Source: Luteibacter jiangsuensis
Lineage (GTDB): Bacteria > Pseudomonadota > Gammaproteobacteria > Xanthomonadales > Rhodanobacteraceae
Direction: 5' to 3'
Assembly: GCF_030812295.1 (NCBI RefSeq)
Contig: NZ_JAUSSK010000002.1
Coordinates: forward strand, 1 to 64,000
Length of the DNA: 64,000 nt
Shown: piece by piece, positions 52,316 to 62,450 of the stretch
How the letters are laid out: each line of letters begins with the position of its first letter
Numbering within the stretch: position 1 is the stretch's first letter
Notes under the pieces: generated by a model
The model's input: the letters and a program-made list of their open reading frames with translations, nothing else
Told to the model about the DNA's origin: nothing
The model's database searches: none
Program-made: the position numbers and the translations under genes

Positions 52316-55300
52316 ATGGCCAATCCCAAACGTCGTCGACCGCCGCTGATCAAGGCGCTGCCCTGGTTCCTTCCCGCCCTGATGGCCGTCGCCTGCGCGG
52401 GACTCACGGCGTCGCCGCTCGCGCTGATCCCCTTGCTGCTGGCGAACGCGCTGGCGATGAGCGCGGTATGCCACGCCATCGGTTTCGATCCCGAGCCGAG
52501 CTACTTGCGCACGGTTCTACGCCGCGGCTCCGCCTACGTCGTTATGTTCACGGCCTACACATTCGTCGTGTTCATCCTGGTGGCGTGGCCGCTACTGAAG
52601 CTGACGCAGGCACCCAGCCTCGGCGCGGCATTGCTTCTCGCGGCGACACTGGTCGTCGCCTTGACGGCGCTGTGGCGGGTCTGGCCCGCCTTTGGCCTCG
52701 TTTTCCTGTGGGACGACGCCTACCCCGCCCAAGGCGGCGACGGCTCGTGGATCTTCACCGCCATGGCCCGGTCGCTCAGCTTCGGCCGCCATCTCTCGGC
52801 GGAGGACCGGTTCTTCTCGCACTTCCTTCCGGCCGCCCTGGGCTTGCTCGTGCTGGCCTTCAGCGCCGTGGCGTTGTCGGGCCTCTATGGCGTGCTGCCA
52901 GCGGAGATGCGCCTCGCCGCGCTCGGCATCTACGCCGTCGTGCTCCTGCCACTGGGCTGCATGGTGATCGCCAACCGTACCTTGCGCGCCTTGCTCTGCG
53001 ACCGTCGAGGACATATCCGCACCGCACGCACGGAGCCGCGGCCCGGTGCGGACACGCCAACCATTGCAGCCCCGCCGGCGCCCATCCCCGTGCTCAGCAC
53101 CGAGGAAAGCCAGCCCGGTGTACGCGAAAGCGCCCTGCTGGCGGCGACCCGCGAAGGTGACATCGCACGCGCCGTGGCCCTGGTGGAAGCTGGCGCCGAT
53201 CCGAACACCGCCGCGGAACCGGGCGACCGCGACCAGCGGCCCGTGCTTACCCTGGCCGCGCTCTCGCCCGATATCCGCCTGCTTCGTGCGCTCATCGCGA
53301 AAGGGGCCCAGGTCGATCGTGTCCACAACGGCATGACCGCGCTGCTGGCGGCCAGCCGTGACAGCTGGCACGGCCGCCCGGAAGCGGTGCTCACGCTATT
53401 GACCAATGGCGCCAACGCGGCCGGCACGGACGCGGAAGGCAACACGCCGTTGCACGGGGCCGTGCTCAGCGCGGAGCCGACGGTCGCCGCGATGCTGCTC
53501 GACGCGGGGGCTCCCGTGGATGCGGTGAACGCCGCCGGCGACACGCCGCTCGCGATCGCCTGCCGCGCCGCGAACTGGGCGCTGGTGCGCTTCCTGCTCG
53601 AGCACGGCGCGAAGCCGGCACCCGTGGGCGGCGAGCCCGCGCTCGTGGCGGCAGCCGGTATCGCCGACGACGACAGCGAAGGTGTCCGAGTGTTGCTCCG
53701 GCACAAGGCGCCGGTGAATGCGACGAACGCGCACGGCCGCACGGCGTTGATCGCCGCGGCCGCCGAAGGACACGAGCAGATCGCGCGCGCGTTGCTTCAA
53801 GCCAACGCCAACCCGAACCTCGCCGACCGCCATGGCACGACGGCACTGATGGAAGCCGCTCGCGCGGGTGCGCACGGCATCGTGCAACTGCTCGCCGACG
53901 CTGATGCCGACGCCGCGCCACGCGATGGGCACGGGCGCGACGCGCTTACCCTCGCCTGCCAGTCGCCTCGCGCGCAGGCGGCCACCGTGCGCGCCTTGCT
54001 CGCGCTCGGCGCGCAGCCGAAGGAAGCCGGCGCGGACGGCCGCAGCGCACTGGACCACGCGGCTGCCACCGGGCGTTGGGATTTCGTCGCCTTGCTCGAC
54101 CCGGAAACCCCGTTGCCGACATCGCTCAGCGAATCGGTCGTGCCGGAAGCCGGCGCGGATTCGCCGCTGCATTTGTACGACGCGCTGCGTTTCGGCCACT
54201 GGGCGGTCGCCTCGACCTTCGCGACCAAGGTGCGCGAATGGCCGGCGCACGAGCTGGCTGCGCTCTACGTCGATCTCGCCGGCGCCGGTTTCGACGCCGC
54301 ACGAGCCTGGCTGCTCGACCATGGCTTGGCTGCCGAGGCACGGCTTGCCACGCCCGCCGATGAGGAAGGTACGCTGGGTCGCCGCTTGTTCGACGCCTTG
54401 CTGCCCCAGCTGCCCCATTCCGCCGACGCACTGCTTCAGCTCATGCGCGCCGGCGCGTCACCGGCCGGCGCGGGATTGCTAGGGCAGGCGGTGTGCCGCC
54501 TGGAAGGCGCCGACGAGCGACTGACCCTGACCATGCTCGAAGCCGGTGCGGACCCGTTCGGCCCCGATGCTCGCGGTCGTACGCCCGTGCACATGGCGGC
54601 GGCCACCGGCCGTGTCGCCCTGCTCGGCGCATTGCTCGCGCGTGGTCTGGATCCGAATGCACGTGACGCCGGCGGCCGCACGCCGCTGCACGCCGCGCTG
54701 GAACAGGGCGGCGACAGCTTGCCGCTGGTCCGCCTCCTGGTCGCCCATGGTGCCGACCCCGAAGCCGCCGACGTCAACGGCGAGACACCGTATGGACTGG
54801 GCATCGGCCACGGTGAGGTCGAACGCTGGTTGAGCTGGCCATCGTGGCAGCTTCCGCGCCGGACGCTACGCGCGGACGACCTTCCCGCCGCCGCAGCAGC
54901 CGGCGATACACAGGCGGTCGATCGCCTGCTGGAACTCGGCTTTCCCGTCGACACGCGCGACAGCCACGGCGCGAGCGCGTTGCTACGCGCGGCGGGTGCG
55001 GGCCAGCGCGATGTCGTGGAACACCTGCTTGCGGCAGGAGCCGATCCGACCGCCGCCGCGTCATCCGGCGTGACGCCCCTCGCTGCCGCGGTGAATGCAC
55101 GGCGTGAGGCGGTGGTGGAATTATTGCTCGCGCGCGGCATCGCCGCCGACCAGCGCCTGCCGGGCAACGCCACCGCACTGATGATCGCGGCGACGCTCGG
55201 TTATCCCGAGATCGCCGACATGCTGCTAGCCGCCGGGGCCGACGCCTCCGCGGAGGACGCCCACGGCCATACGGCCCTGCATGCCGCCGCCCAGTATTGC

Positions 55301-55744
55301 TTCGGCGGCAGCGACAGCCTGCGGGCCCGCCGCCTGCTGGATACCGTGATCGGCAAGGGTGCCGACGTGAACAAGGCCGACAAGGACGGCGTCACGCCGC
55401 TGCTCATGCTGCTCGGTGCGCATATGCGTCCCGGCGTCGGCGCCGATGCGACGCACCTGGGTGCGCTCGTACCGGTCCTGCTCGACGCGGGCGCCAAGAT
55501 CGAACACGCCGATCACCGGGGCGTCAGCGCGCTCCATGCCTGCGCCATGCATGCCCTGCTCCCGCCCGCGCGCCTGTTGCTGCACCGAGGCGCCAGCCGC
55601 GATGCCACGGACGCCTTTGGCCGCACCGCGGCGGACGTGGCCCGTCATCTTGGCTATGTCGACATCGCACACGAGCTCGGCAGCCGTGCGGGGGCTATAC
55701 CCAGCGTGCGACAGACGCTACGCCAGCCCGCGCAACCGGACTGA
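52316..55744 (+). CDS. Large membrane-anchored ankyrin-repeat protein
   Basis: 1142 residues. The N-terminus (about 1-235) has several hydrophobic segments (for example LPWFLPALMAVACAGLTASPLALIPLLLANALAM and VMFTAYTFVVFILVAWPLL, split), so it is an inner-membrane anchor; the rest is cytoplasmic and consists of about twenty ankyrin repeats (GxTALxxAAxxG pattern, for example GRTALIAAAAEGHEQIARALLQ near 475 and GRTPVHMAAATGRVALLGALLA near 758), interrupted by a non-canonical stretch at about 600-720. Such proteins are protein-interaction scaffolds; partners are unknown. Its stop codon abuts the Kef gene stop with no gap. Confidence 0.88.
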   Translation: MANPKRRRPPLIKALPWFLPALMAVACAGLTASPLALIPLLLANALAMSAVCHAIGFDPEPSYLRTVLRRGSAYVVMFTAYTFVVFILVAWPLLKLTQAPSLGAALLLAATLVVALTALWRVWPAFGLVFLWDDAYPAQGGDGSWIFTAMARSLSFGRHLSAEDRFFSHFLPAALGLLVLAFSAVALSGLYGVLPAEMRLAALGIYAVVLLPLGCMVIANRTLRALLCDRRGHIRTARTEPRPGADTPTIAAPPAPIPVLSTEESQPGVRESALLAATREGDIARAVALVEAGADPNTAAEPGDRDQRPVLTLAALSPDIRLLRALIAKGAQVDRVHNGMTALLAASRDSWHGRPEAVLTLLTNGANAAGTDAEGNTPLHGAVLSAEPTVAAMLLDAGAPVDAVNAAGDTPLAIACRAANWALVRFLLEHGAKPAPVGGEPALVAAAGIADDDSEGVRVLLRHKAPVNATNAHGRTALIAAAAEGHEQIARALLQANANPNLADRHGTTALMEAARAGAHGIVQLLADADADAAPRDGHGRDALTLACQSPRAQAATVRALLALGAQPKEAGADGRSALDHAAATGRWDFVALLDPETPLPTSLSESVVPEAGADSPLHLYDALRFGHWAVASTFATKVREWPAHELAALYVDLAGAGFDAARAWLLDHGLAAEARLATPADEEGTLGRRLFDALLPQLPHSADALLQLMRAGASPAGAGLLGQAVCRLEGADERLTLTMLEAGADPFGPDARGRTPVHMAAATGRVALLGALLARGLDPNARDAGGRTPLHAALEQGGDSLPLVRLLVAHGADPEAADVNGETPYGLGIGHGEVERWLSWPSWQLPRRTLRADDLPAAAAAGDTQAVDRLLELGFPVDTRDSHGASALLRAAGAGQRDVVEHLLAAGADPTAAASSGVTPLAAAVNARREAVVELLLARGIAADQRLPGNATALMIAATLGYPEIADMLLAAGADASAEDAHGHTALHAAAQYCFGGSDSLRARRLLDTVIGKGADVNKADKDGVTPLLMLLGAHMRPGVGADATHLGALVPVLLDAGAKIEHADHRGVSALHACAMHALLPPARLLLHRGASRDATDAFGRTAADVARHLGYVDIAHELGSRAGAIPSVRQTLRQPAQPD

Positions 55745-57553
55745 TCACTTTTCCTCGTCGCGAACCCGCTCTTCCACGGCATCCGCCTCGAACAGCTGTT
55801 GCAGATCGTGCAGCGCTTCCTTCGTGGTCTGCACCAGCGCGGTCTCGTCGTCGTACACGAGGTACTGCGCGCGCAATACCTGGTCGTCGTGCTTGCGGAA
55901 CCGGTCGATCCGGCTTTCGACGACATCCGGGGCCATATCCAGCGACTCGAGCACGTGACGCGTCATTTCCAGGCTCGAATAGAACGTCTCGCGCACGGGA
56001 TCCTCGACACCGATGTCCATCAGCCGGAACGCATGCTGGCGGTTGCGCGCACGAGCCACGATCTTCAGGTGGGGATACTGCCGGCGCACGAGGCGCGCCG
56101 TGCGCAGGTTGGCCTCGGGATCGTCCGTGGCGATGACGAAGACCTCGGCCTTGTCGGCCTGGGCCGCGCGTAGCATTTCCGGCCGGCCGGGATCGCCAAA
56201 AAACAGCGAGGTGCCGCCGAAGCGGCGCGAGGTTTCCACCTGTTCCACCGAGCTTTCCAGCGCGACGAACTGGATGCCCTGCGCGCGCAAGACACGGGCG
56301 ACGATCTGACCCATGCGGCCGAAGCCGGCGATGATCACGCGGGGGGTGTCCGCTTCGATGGCGTCGAACTCGCGGTCCGGCTTGCGCACACGATCGTGCA
56401 CCAGGCGTGACGCGGCGAGTACGAGCAGCGGTGTCAGGGCCATCGACAGCGAGATCGCCATCACCATCAGGCCGCGCTGGTTGCCATCGATGAGGCGGTT
56501 CTGCTGGGCGAGATTGAGGATGACGAACGCGAATTCACCGCCACAGGCGAGCACCGCCGCCAACCGGACCGAATCCGCCGTGGTCAACGCGCCCACGAGC
56601 TTTCCCAGCGGCATGATCAGGATGGCCTTCACGGCCAGCAGCAAGGCCACCATGCCGAGCACCAGCAACGGTTTCGCCACCAGCATGCCGAGATCGACCG
56701 ACATGCCCACGCTGACGAAGAAGAGGCCCAGCAGCAGCCCCTTGAATGGCTCGATGTTCGATTCGAGTTCGTGCCGGTATTCCGAGTCGGCCAGCAGCAA
56801 ACCGGCGAGGAAGGCCCCCAGCGTGGTCGATATGCCGGCCAGTTCCATCAGCCACGCCGTACCCATCACCACGAGCAAGGCGGTGGCCGTGAATACCTCG
56901 GTGCTCTTCGCCCTGGCGACGAAGCGGAACACGTGACGCAACAACAAGCGGCCACCGATGATCACCGCGACGATCGTTCCGACGACGCGGATGACACTCA
57001 TGATGTCCGGCGCATGCGCGTCGTGGGCGATCGTGCCTCCGAGCAAGGGCACGGCGGCGATCAGCGGAATGGCGGCCAGGTCCTGGAACAGCAGGATGGC
57101 GAAGGCCTGCCGGCCATAGACCGTTCCGGCTTCCTTGCGCTCGGCCAGGATCTGCAGACCGAACGCCGTGGAGGACAAGGCGAGGCTGCCGCCGACGATC
57201 ACGGAGGCCTTCCAGGTCAGGCCGAACAGGAAATAGCCGATGGCACCGATCGCGAGGGCGCAGGTGAGCACTTGCAGGCTGCCGCTGCCGAACACGGCCC
57301 GCCGCATCACCCACAGGCGCGATGGCGAGAGTTCCAGGCCGATGACGAACAGCATCAGCACGACGCCGAAGTCGGAAATCGTGGAGACGCCTTCGGTATC
57401 GCTGACCAGGCCCAACACCGACGGGCCGATGACCACGCCCGCGAGCAGGTAGCCCAGTACCGCGCCGAGGCGGAAGCGCTTTGTCAGCGGAACGGCGATC
57501 ACCGTCGCCAGCAGGAAGACGACCGCCGTCTCGAGAAAGTGATGCCCATCCAT
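55745..57553 (-). CDS. KefB/KefC-type monovalent cation:proton antiporter (CPA2)
   Basis: 602 residues: about 12-13 hydrophobic segments (1-385), then a cytoplasmic Rossmann TrkA-N domain (about 405-520) with VIIAGFGRMGQIVARVLRAQG and FFGDPGRPEML. The family carries K+ (or Na+) out in exchange for protons; Kef channels are gated by glutathione adducts, and gshA is 5 kb away, but that is only suggestive. A charged tail follows the Rossmann domain. The partner subunits KefF/G are not seen. Convergent with the ankyrin gene; the two stops form TGATCA. Confidence 0.9.
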   Translation of the reverse strand: MDGHHFLETAVVFLLATVIAVPLTKRFRLGAVLGYLLAGVVIGPSVLGLVSDTEGVSTISDFGVVLMLFVIGLELSPSRLWVMRRAVFGSGSLQVLTCALAIGAIGYFLFGLTWKASVIVGGSLALSSTAFGLQILAERKEAGTVYGRQAFAILLFQDLAAIPLIAAVPLLGGTIAHDAHAPDIMSVIRVVGTIVAVIIGGRLLLRHVFRFVARAKSTEVFTATALLVVMGTAWLMELAGISTTLGAFLAGLLLADSEYRHELESNIEPFKGLLLGLFFVSVGMSVDLGMLVAKPLLVLGMVALLLAVKAILIMPLGKLVGALTTADSVRLAAVLACGGEFAFVILNLAQQNRLIDGNQRGLMVMAISLSMALTPLLVLAASRLVHDRVRKPDREFDAIEADTPRVIIAGFGRMGQIVARVLRAQGIQFVALESSVEQVETSRRFGGTSLFFGDPGRPEMLRAAQADKAEVFVIATDDPEANLRTARLVRRQYPHLKIVARARNRQHAFRLMDIGVEDPVRETFYSSLEMTRHVLESLDMAPDVVESRIDRFRKHDDQVLRAQYLVYDDETALVQTTKEALHDLQQLFEADAVEERVRDEEK

Positions 57554-57629
57554 CCTGCGACTCCCGGAGTATCGCGTTGGATTATGTCACGGGGACATCG
57601 GCGGGTTTTGCATGAAATCCTTTTCTTGC

Positions 57630-58652
<1,023 letters not shown>

Positions 58653-58711
58653 TTACTCCCTGACGCCCCGCCACCGGGGGGCAAAGCGTCGCAGGTTGGC
58701 GGGGACAAGGC

Positions 58712-59479
58712 TTATGCGGCGTCGATCCGCAGGCCGCCATGGCGCCGCAAAGGGATGCCATACACCTCGGAAAGCAGGTCGACATCGAGCGCATCCTCCG
58801 GCGTCCCCTGCCGCAGCACCCTCCCGTCCGCCAGCACGGCCACCTCGTCCGCATAGCGCGCCGCGAGGTTCAGGTCGTGCAATACGGCGACCACGCCAAA
58901 GCCTTCCGCGGCGAGATCCCGCGCGCGGCGCAGGATGAAATGCTGGTGGGCCATGTCCAGACCGGCCTCGGGCTCATCGAGCAGCAGCCACGCGCCGTCA
59001 TTCGCGGCACCCCATACCTGGGCGAGCACACGCGCCAGTTGCACGCGCTGCTGCTCCCCACCCGAGAGGCCGGTGTAGCGCCGGCCGCGGAGGTTCGCCA
59101 CATGCGCCGCGCGCAAGGCGGCGTCGACGATGTGGGCGTCGCGCACGGCATCGGGCGAATGCGGGCTTCGGCCGAGCGCCACGACCTCCTCCACCGTAAA
59201 ACCGAACTCCAGAACGACCCGCTGGGAGAGCATGGCACGGCGACGCGCGAGCTCGCGTGGCAGCCAGGTGGACACAGGGCGCCCGTCGAGCGTCACCCGG
59301 CCGGCGTCGGGAACGATCCGCCCCGACAATGCGGCCAGCAGGGTGCTCTTGCCGGCACCATTGGGGCCAACCAGCATGAGCAGGCGGCCTGGACAGGCGG
59401 TCAGCGACACATCGCGAAGAACCGGTTTGCCGCCGCGTGCGACACCGATGGCGCAGGCGGCCAGACAACCGCGGCTCAT
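58712..59479 (-). CDS. hmuV: Heme ABC transporter ATP-binding protein
   Basis: 255 residues. Walker A is VGPNGAGKST near 38, Q-loop MLSQRVVLEFGFTVEEVVALGR near 83, signature LSGGEQQRVQLARVLAQV near 137, Walker B WLLLDEPEAGLDMAHQ near 165. It drives heme through the HmuU permease across the inner membrane. ATG at 59479 overlaps hmuU's stop by ATGA, so it is coupled. Last gene of the uptake cluster, followed by hemB. Confidence 0.93.
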   Translation of the reverse strand: MSRGCLAACAIGVARGGKPVLRDVSLTACPGRLLMLVGPNGAGKSTLLAALSGRIVPDAGRVTLDGRPVSTWLPRELARRRAMLSQRVVLEFGFTVEEVVALGRSPHSPDAVRDAHIVDAALRAAHVANLRGRRYTGLSGGEQQRVQLARVLAQVWGAANDGAWLLLDEPEAGLDMAHQHFILRRARDLAAEGFGVVAVLHDLNLAARYADEVAVLADGRVLRQGTPEDALDVDLLSEVYGIPLRRHGGLRIDAA

Positions 59480-60513
59480 GGGAGGCCCTCGCCCACCCTA
59501 TGGCTCAGCAGCAACCACAGGAAGAACGGCCCGCCCACCAGGGCCGTGAGTACACCGATGGGAAGCTCGCCCGGTGCCACGACCGTGCGTGCCAGCGCAT
59601 CCGCCGCCACCAGCAGGATCGCGCCGCCCAGCGCGGAAGCCGGCAACAGGAAACGGTGATCCGGACCGAAACCCATGCGCAGGACGTGTGGCACCAGCAG
59701 GCCGACGAAACCGATCACGCCGGTGAACGCGACCGCGGCCCCCACGCCCAAGGCAACCAGGCCCACCAGCGACAGCTGCAGGCGCTCGGGGCGAAAACCC
59801 AGCAAAGCGGCTTCACCCTCGCCCAACAGGAGGGCATTGAGCGCCCGCGCGGCCCGCGGAAGGCACAGCAAGGGCAACACGACCCACGGCGCCACCGTGG
59901 CAAGCCTCGTCCATGTGGCGCCACCGAGGCTGCCCAGCGACCAGAACGTCAGGTCGCGCAACTGGTTCTCGTTGGCCAGGTAGGTCAGCAAGCCCACGCC
60001 GGCCATCGCAATCGCATTGACGGCGACGCCGGCCAGGAGCAGGTTCGCGACCCCCGGCCGCCGGCGACCGAGCAGGTACACCAGCGATGTCGCCGCCAGG
60101 CCACCGGCAAAGGCGCATCCCGCGACCAGCGGCGAGCCCGACTGGCCGCCCAGGACAATCGCCCCCACCGCGCCCAGCGCGGCTCCCGCGGAGACACCGA
60201 TCAGGCCCGGATCGGCCAATGGATTGCGGAACAGACCCTGCATCGTCGCCCCGCCACTGGACAGGGCCGCGCCGACCAACACGCCGAGCAACACGCGTGG
60301 CAGCCTCAACATGAGCACGACGTTGTCGTCGCCCTCGGCCGCGACGCCCGCCATCCCTCGCGCCAGCGCTCCACCGACGTCGCCCGCCGGAATCGCGATG
60401 GCGCCACGAGCGAGGCTCCATACCGCCACCGTGAAAAGCAGGCAACACAGCGTGATCATCGCAACAGCACGGCGCGTGCGGATACGCGGCAACACGAGAC
60501 TCGCGGCGTTCAT
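59476..60513 (-). CDS. hmuU: Heme ABC transporter permease (FecCD family)
   Basis: 345 residues with about ten hydrophobic segments in the FecCD order: first helix after RTRRAVAMITLCCLLFTVAVW, signature RLPRVLLGVLVGAALSSGGATMQGLFRNPLADPGLIGVSAGA split over 70-112, then GVNAIAM and GFVGLLVPHVLRMGFGPDHRFLLPASALGG. It forms a homodimeric channel with HmuV. ATG at 60513, overlapping the hmuT stop by ATGA. Confidence 0.94.
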   Translation of the reverse strand: MNAASLVLPRIRTRRAVAMITLCCLLFTVAVWSLARGAIAIPAGDVGGALARGMAGVAAEGDDNVVLMLRLPRVLLGVLVGAALSSGGATMQGLFRNPLADPGLIGVSAGAALGAVGAIVLGGQSGSPLVAGCAFAGGLAATSLVYLLGRRRPGVANLLLAGVAVNAIAMAGVGLLTYLANENQLRDLTFWSLGSLGGATWTRLATVAPWVVLPLLCLPRAARALNALLLGEGEAALLGFRPERLQLSLVGLVALGVGAAVAFTGVIGFVGLLVPHVLRMGFGPDHRFLLPASALGGAILLVAADALARTVVAPGELPIGVLTALVGGPFFLWLLLSHRVGEGLP

Positions 60514-61370
60514 GGCGCCGGCGAAGCCCAGCGCGCCTGCAAGTCCAGCGCGGCGTCCGGTGTACGAGGCCCGAAGCCGAGCAGGGCTTGTCCTTCGACG
60601 AAATAGATGCGTCTGGCCCGTCCCGCCGGAGTGTCCGCCACCCCGGGTAGCGCGAGCACCCCGGCGATGCCACCTACCGCATCCTCGCGCTCCCTCATCA
60701 GGACGATGGCGTCGGGCTTCATCGCGACCAGCGCTTCCGGCGAAACCGCCTTGTAGCCCTCGATGCCGTCCGCCACGTTCGTGCCGCCTGCCAGCGCGAT
60801 CGCTCTATCGGCCGCGGTCCCTCGTCCCGCCGCCATCGGGCTGCCCTGCCCCGTCGACATCAGGAAGACCGCGCGCGGATGCGCAGGCATCGCCGCCACG
60901 GCGCGAGCGAGCGTGGCGAAGCCCGCGTCCACCCGGGCGGCGAGCGCGGAGGCTTCCCTCTCGTGCGCCGTGAGCTGTCCAATGCGGCGGATCTTTTCGC
61001 CGATGTCGCGTGCCGTCCGAGCCATGGGTAAAACCTCGATACGCACGCCGGCGTCGCGAAGTTGCGACATCACCGATGCCGGCCCCGCGTCGTGGGTCGC
61101 CAGCACGAGGCCCGGCCGCAGCGCCAGTACACCTTCCGCGCTCAATTGGCGAACGTAGCCTACGTTAGGCAGCCTGGTAGCCGCCGCGGGCCATGTGCTG
61201 GTCGAGTCCACCCCGGCAAGCTGGTCCTGTGCGTGGATCGCGTAGATCGTCTCGGTGACGTCGCCACCGAGCGAAACGATGCGCGACGCGGCCATGACGC
61301 CTGACGACACCGACAGCGCCGACACCAACGCCAACACGTGCCCCAGGCCCCACAGGTTTCGCGCCCTCAT
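60510..61370 (-). CDS. hmuT: Periplasmic heme-binding protein
   Basis: 286 residues from ATG 61370, which overlaps hmuS by ATGA; longer upstream starts are rejected. The signal peptide ends GVMAA near 28. The mature start ASRIVSLGGDVTETIYAIHAQDQLAGVDSTSTWP is typical of FepB/BtuF-fold heme binders (class III). Further motifs are VGYVRQLSAEGVLALRPGLVLA and GYKAVSPEALVAMKPDAIVLM. It carries heme from the outer-membrane receptor to HmuU. A Tyr/His ligand for heme is not assigned. Confidence 0.92.
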   Translation of the reverse strand: MRARNLWGLGHVLALVSALSVSSGVMAASRIVSLGGDVTETIYAIHAQDQLAGVDSTSTWPAAATRLPNVGYVRQLSAEGVLALRPGLVLATHDAGPASVMSQLRDAGVRIEVLPMARTARDIGEKIRRIGQLTAHEREASALAARVDAGFATLARAVAAMPAHPRAVFLMSTGQGSPMAAGRGTAADRAIALAGGTNVADGIEGYKAVSPEALVAMKPDAIVLMREREDAVGGIAGVLALPGVADTPAGRARRIYFVEGQALLGFGPRTPDAALDLQARWASPAP

Positions 61371-62440
61371 GCGCGCGCCCCGGCCTTCGCCAGCAACGCC
61401 CGCCAGTCGTCGCGCTCGGACAGGCCCGGCTTGCGCTTGCCGAACACCTGCACGATCTGCGTCCCATCGGCCGCGTACACTTCCAACGACGTGACGAAGC
61501 CCTCGGGTACCGGCTTGCGTACGATCCACGTTTCCGCGATCGCGTCGCTGCGAAGATGCAGGTTGAAGCCGTCGTCCAGCACGTTGAGCCACGGCCCCGC
61601 CATCTTCACGCTGTGCACCGGCCCGGTGTGGATCTGGACCACTCCGGGGGAACCGACGAAGATCATCAGCGGTTCTCCACCCATGGCGGCGGCTTCCAAT
61701 AGACGGCGTACCGCGGCCTCGTCGGTCCGGGTGGCGAACGTATCGCCGACCAGGCGCAAGGCCTGCGTCCGCGTCACCTCGTGCTTCTTCAACATGGCGA
61801 AGAAATCGTGCGGATCACGCAACGCGCGCCAGTGATCGCGTAGCGAATCCACGTCCACCGCGCGATCGGGCAACATGGTGGGCAACGGATCATCCACCGC
61901 CACGCAATCGATCAACGGTGACTGCACGGCGGCGGTGTGACGATGGACGAGCGACCGCCATGCGGGCCGGTCGCTCTGCTCCGTCAGGTACACCTTGTGC
62001 ACCGCCTGCCCATCACCGTCGAAGAACTGCAGGCTTTCCCGTTCGCGCCCATGCGACGAATCGCGAACGGCGAATCCATATCGCCAATGCCGGAGGAACA
62101 GCCGAAGATCGATGTCTTCGTCGAGCACGATACCCATCGTGCCACCGATGTCGATATGGTCGTAACGCCCTTTCTTTTCGTGCACGCAATACTCGTTGCG
62201 AGTCAACGCCATGACCCGCCCGAGTGCGGGTAATTCACGGATCAGCCGTGGCCAGTCGCCTTCCAGGCGCGTGACGCCTTCGCCGACGCGGCCGGCGATG
62301 AGCTCGCCTTCGCTCACACCGAGCCGGCGTGCGGCATCGCGTGCGCGTAACCCCGGTTCTGCCTGGCGCAGGCGGTGCCAGTCGACAATCAGCGTGGGTA
62401 TGTCCGGGTGTGGGGACGCGGCGGTCTCGATATCTTGCAT
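61367..62440 (-). CDS. hmuS: Hemin-degrading/heme-trafficking protein HmuS (HemS family)
   Basis: 357 residues with the two-repeat HemS architecture: RDAARRLGVSEGELIAGRVGEGVTRLEGDW near 33-62 and a similar second half (DPHDFFAMLKKHEVTRTQALRLVGD near 207). VHSVKMAGPWLNVLDDGFNLHLRSDAI is near 275. Family members receive heme in the cytoplasm and either degrade it or hand it on. ATG at 62440; only 10 bp from the receptor stop and ATGA overlap with hmuT. Confidence 0.92.
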   Translation of the reverse strand: MQDIETAASPHPDIPTLIVDWHRLRQAEPGLRARDAARRLGVSEGELIAGRVGEGVTRLEGDWPRLIRELPALGRVMALTRNEYCVHEKKGRYDHIDIGGTMGIVLDEDIDLRLFLRHWRYGFAVRDSSHGRERESLQFFDGDGQAVHKVYLTEQSDRPAWRSLVHRHTAAVQSPLIDCVAVDDPLPTMLPDRAVDVDSLRDHWRALRDPHDFFAMLKKHEVTRTQALRLVGDTFATRTDEAAVRRLLEAAAMGGEPLMIFVGSPGVVQIHTGPVHSVKMAGPWLNVLDDGFNLHLRSDAIAETWIVRKPVPEGFVTSLEVYAADGTQIVQVFGKRKPGLSERDDWRALLAKAGARA

Positions 62441-62450
62441 GGGCGTATCC

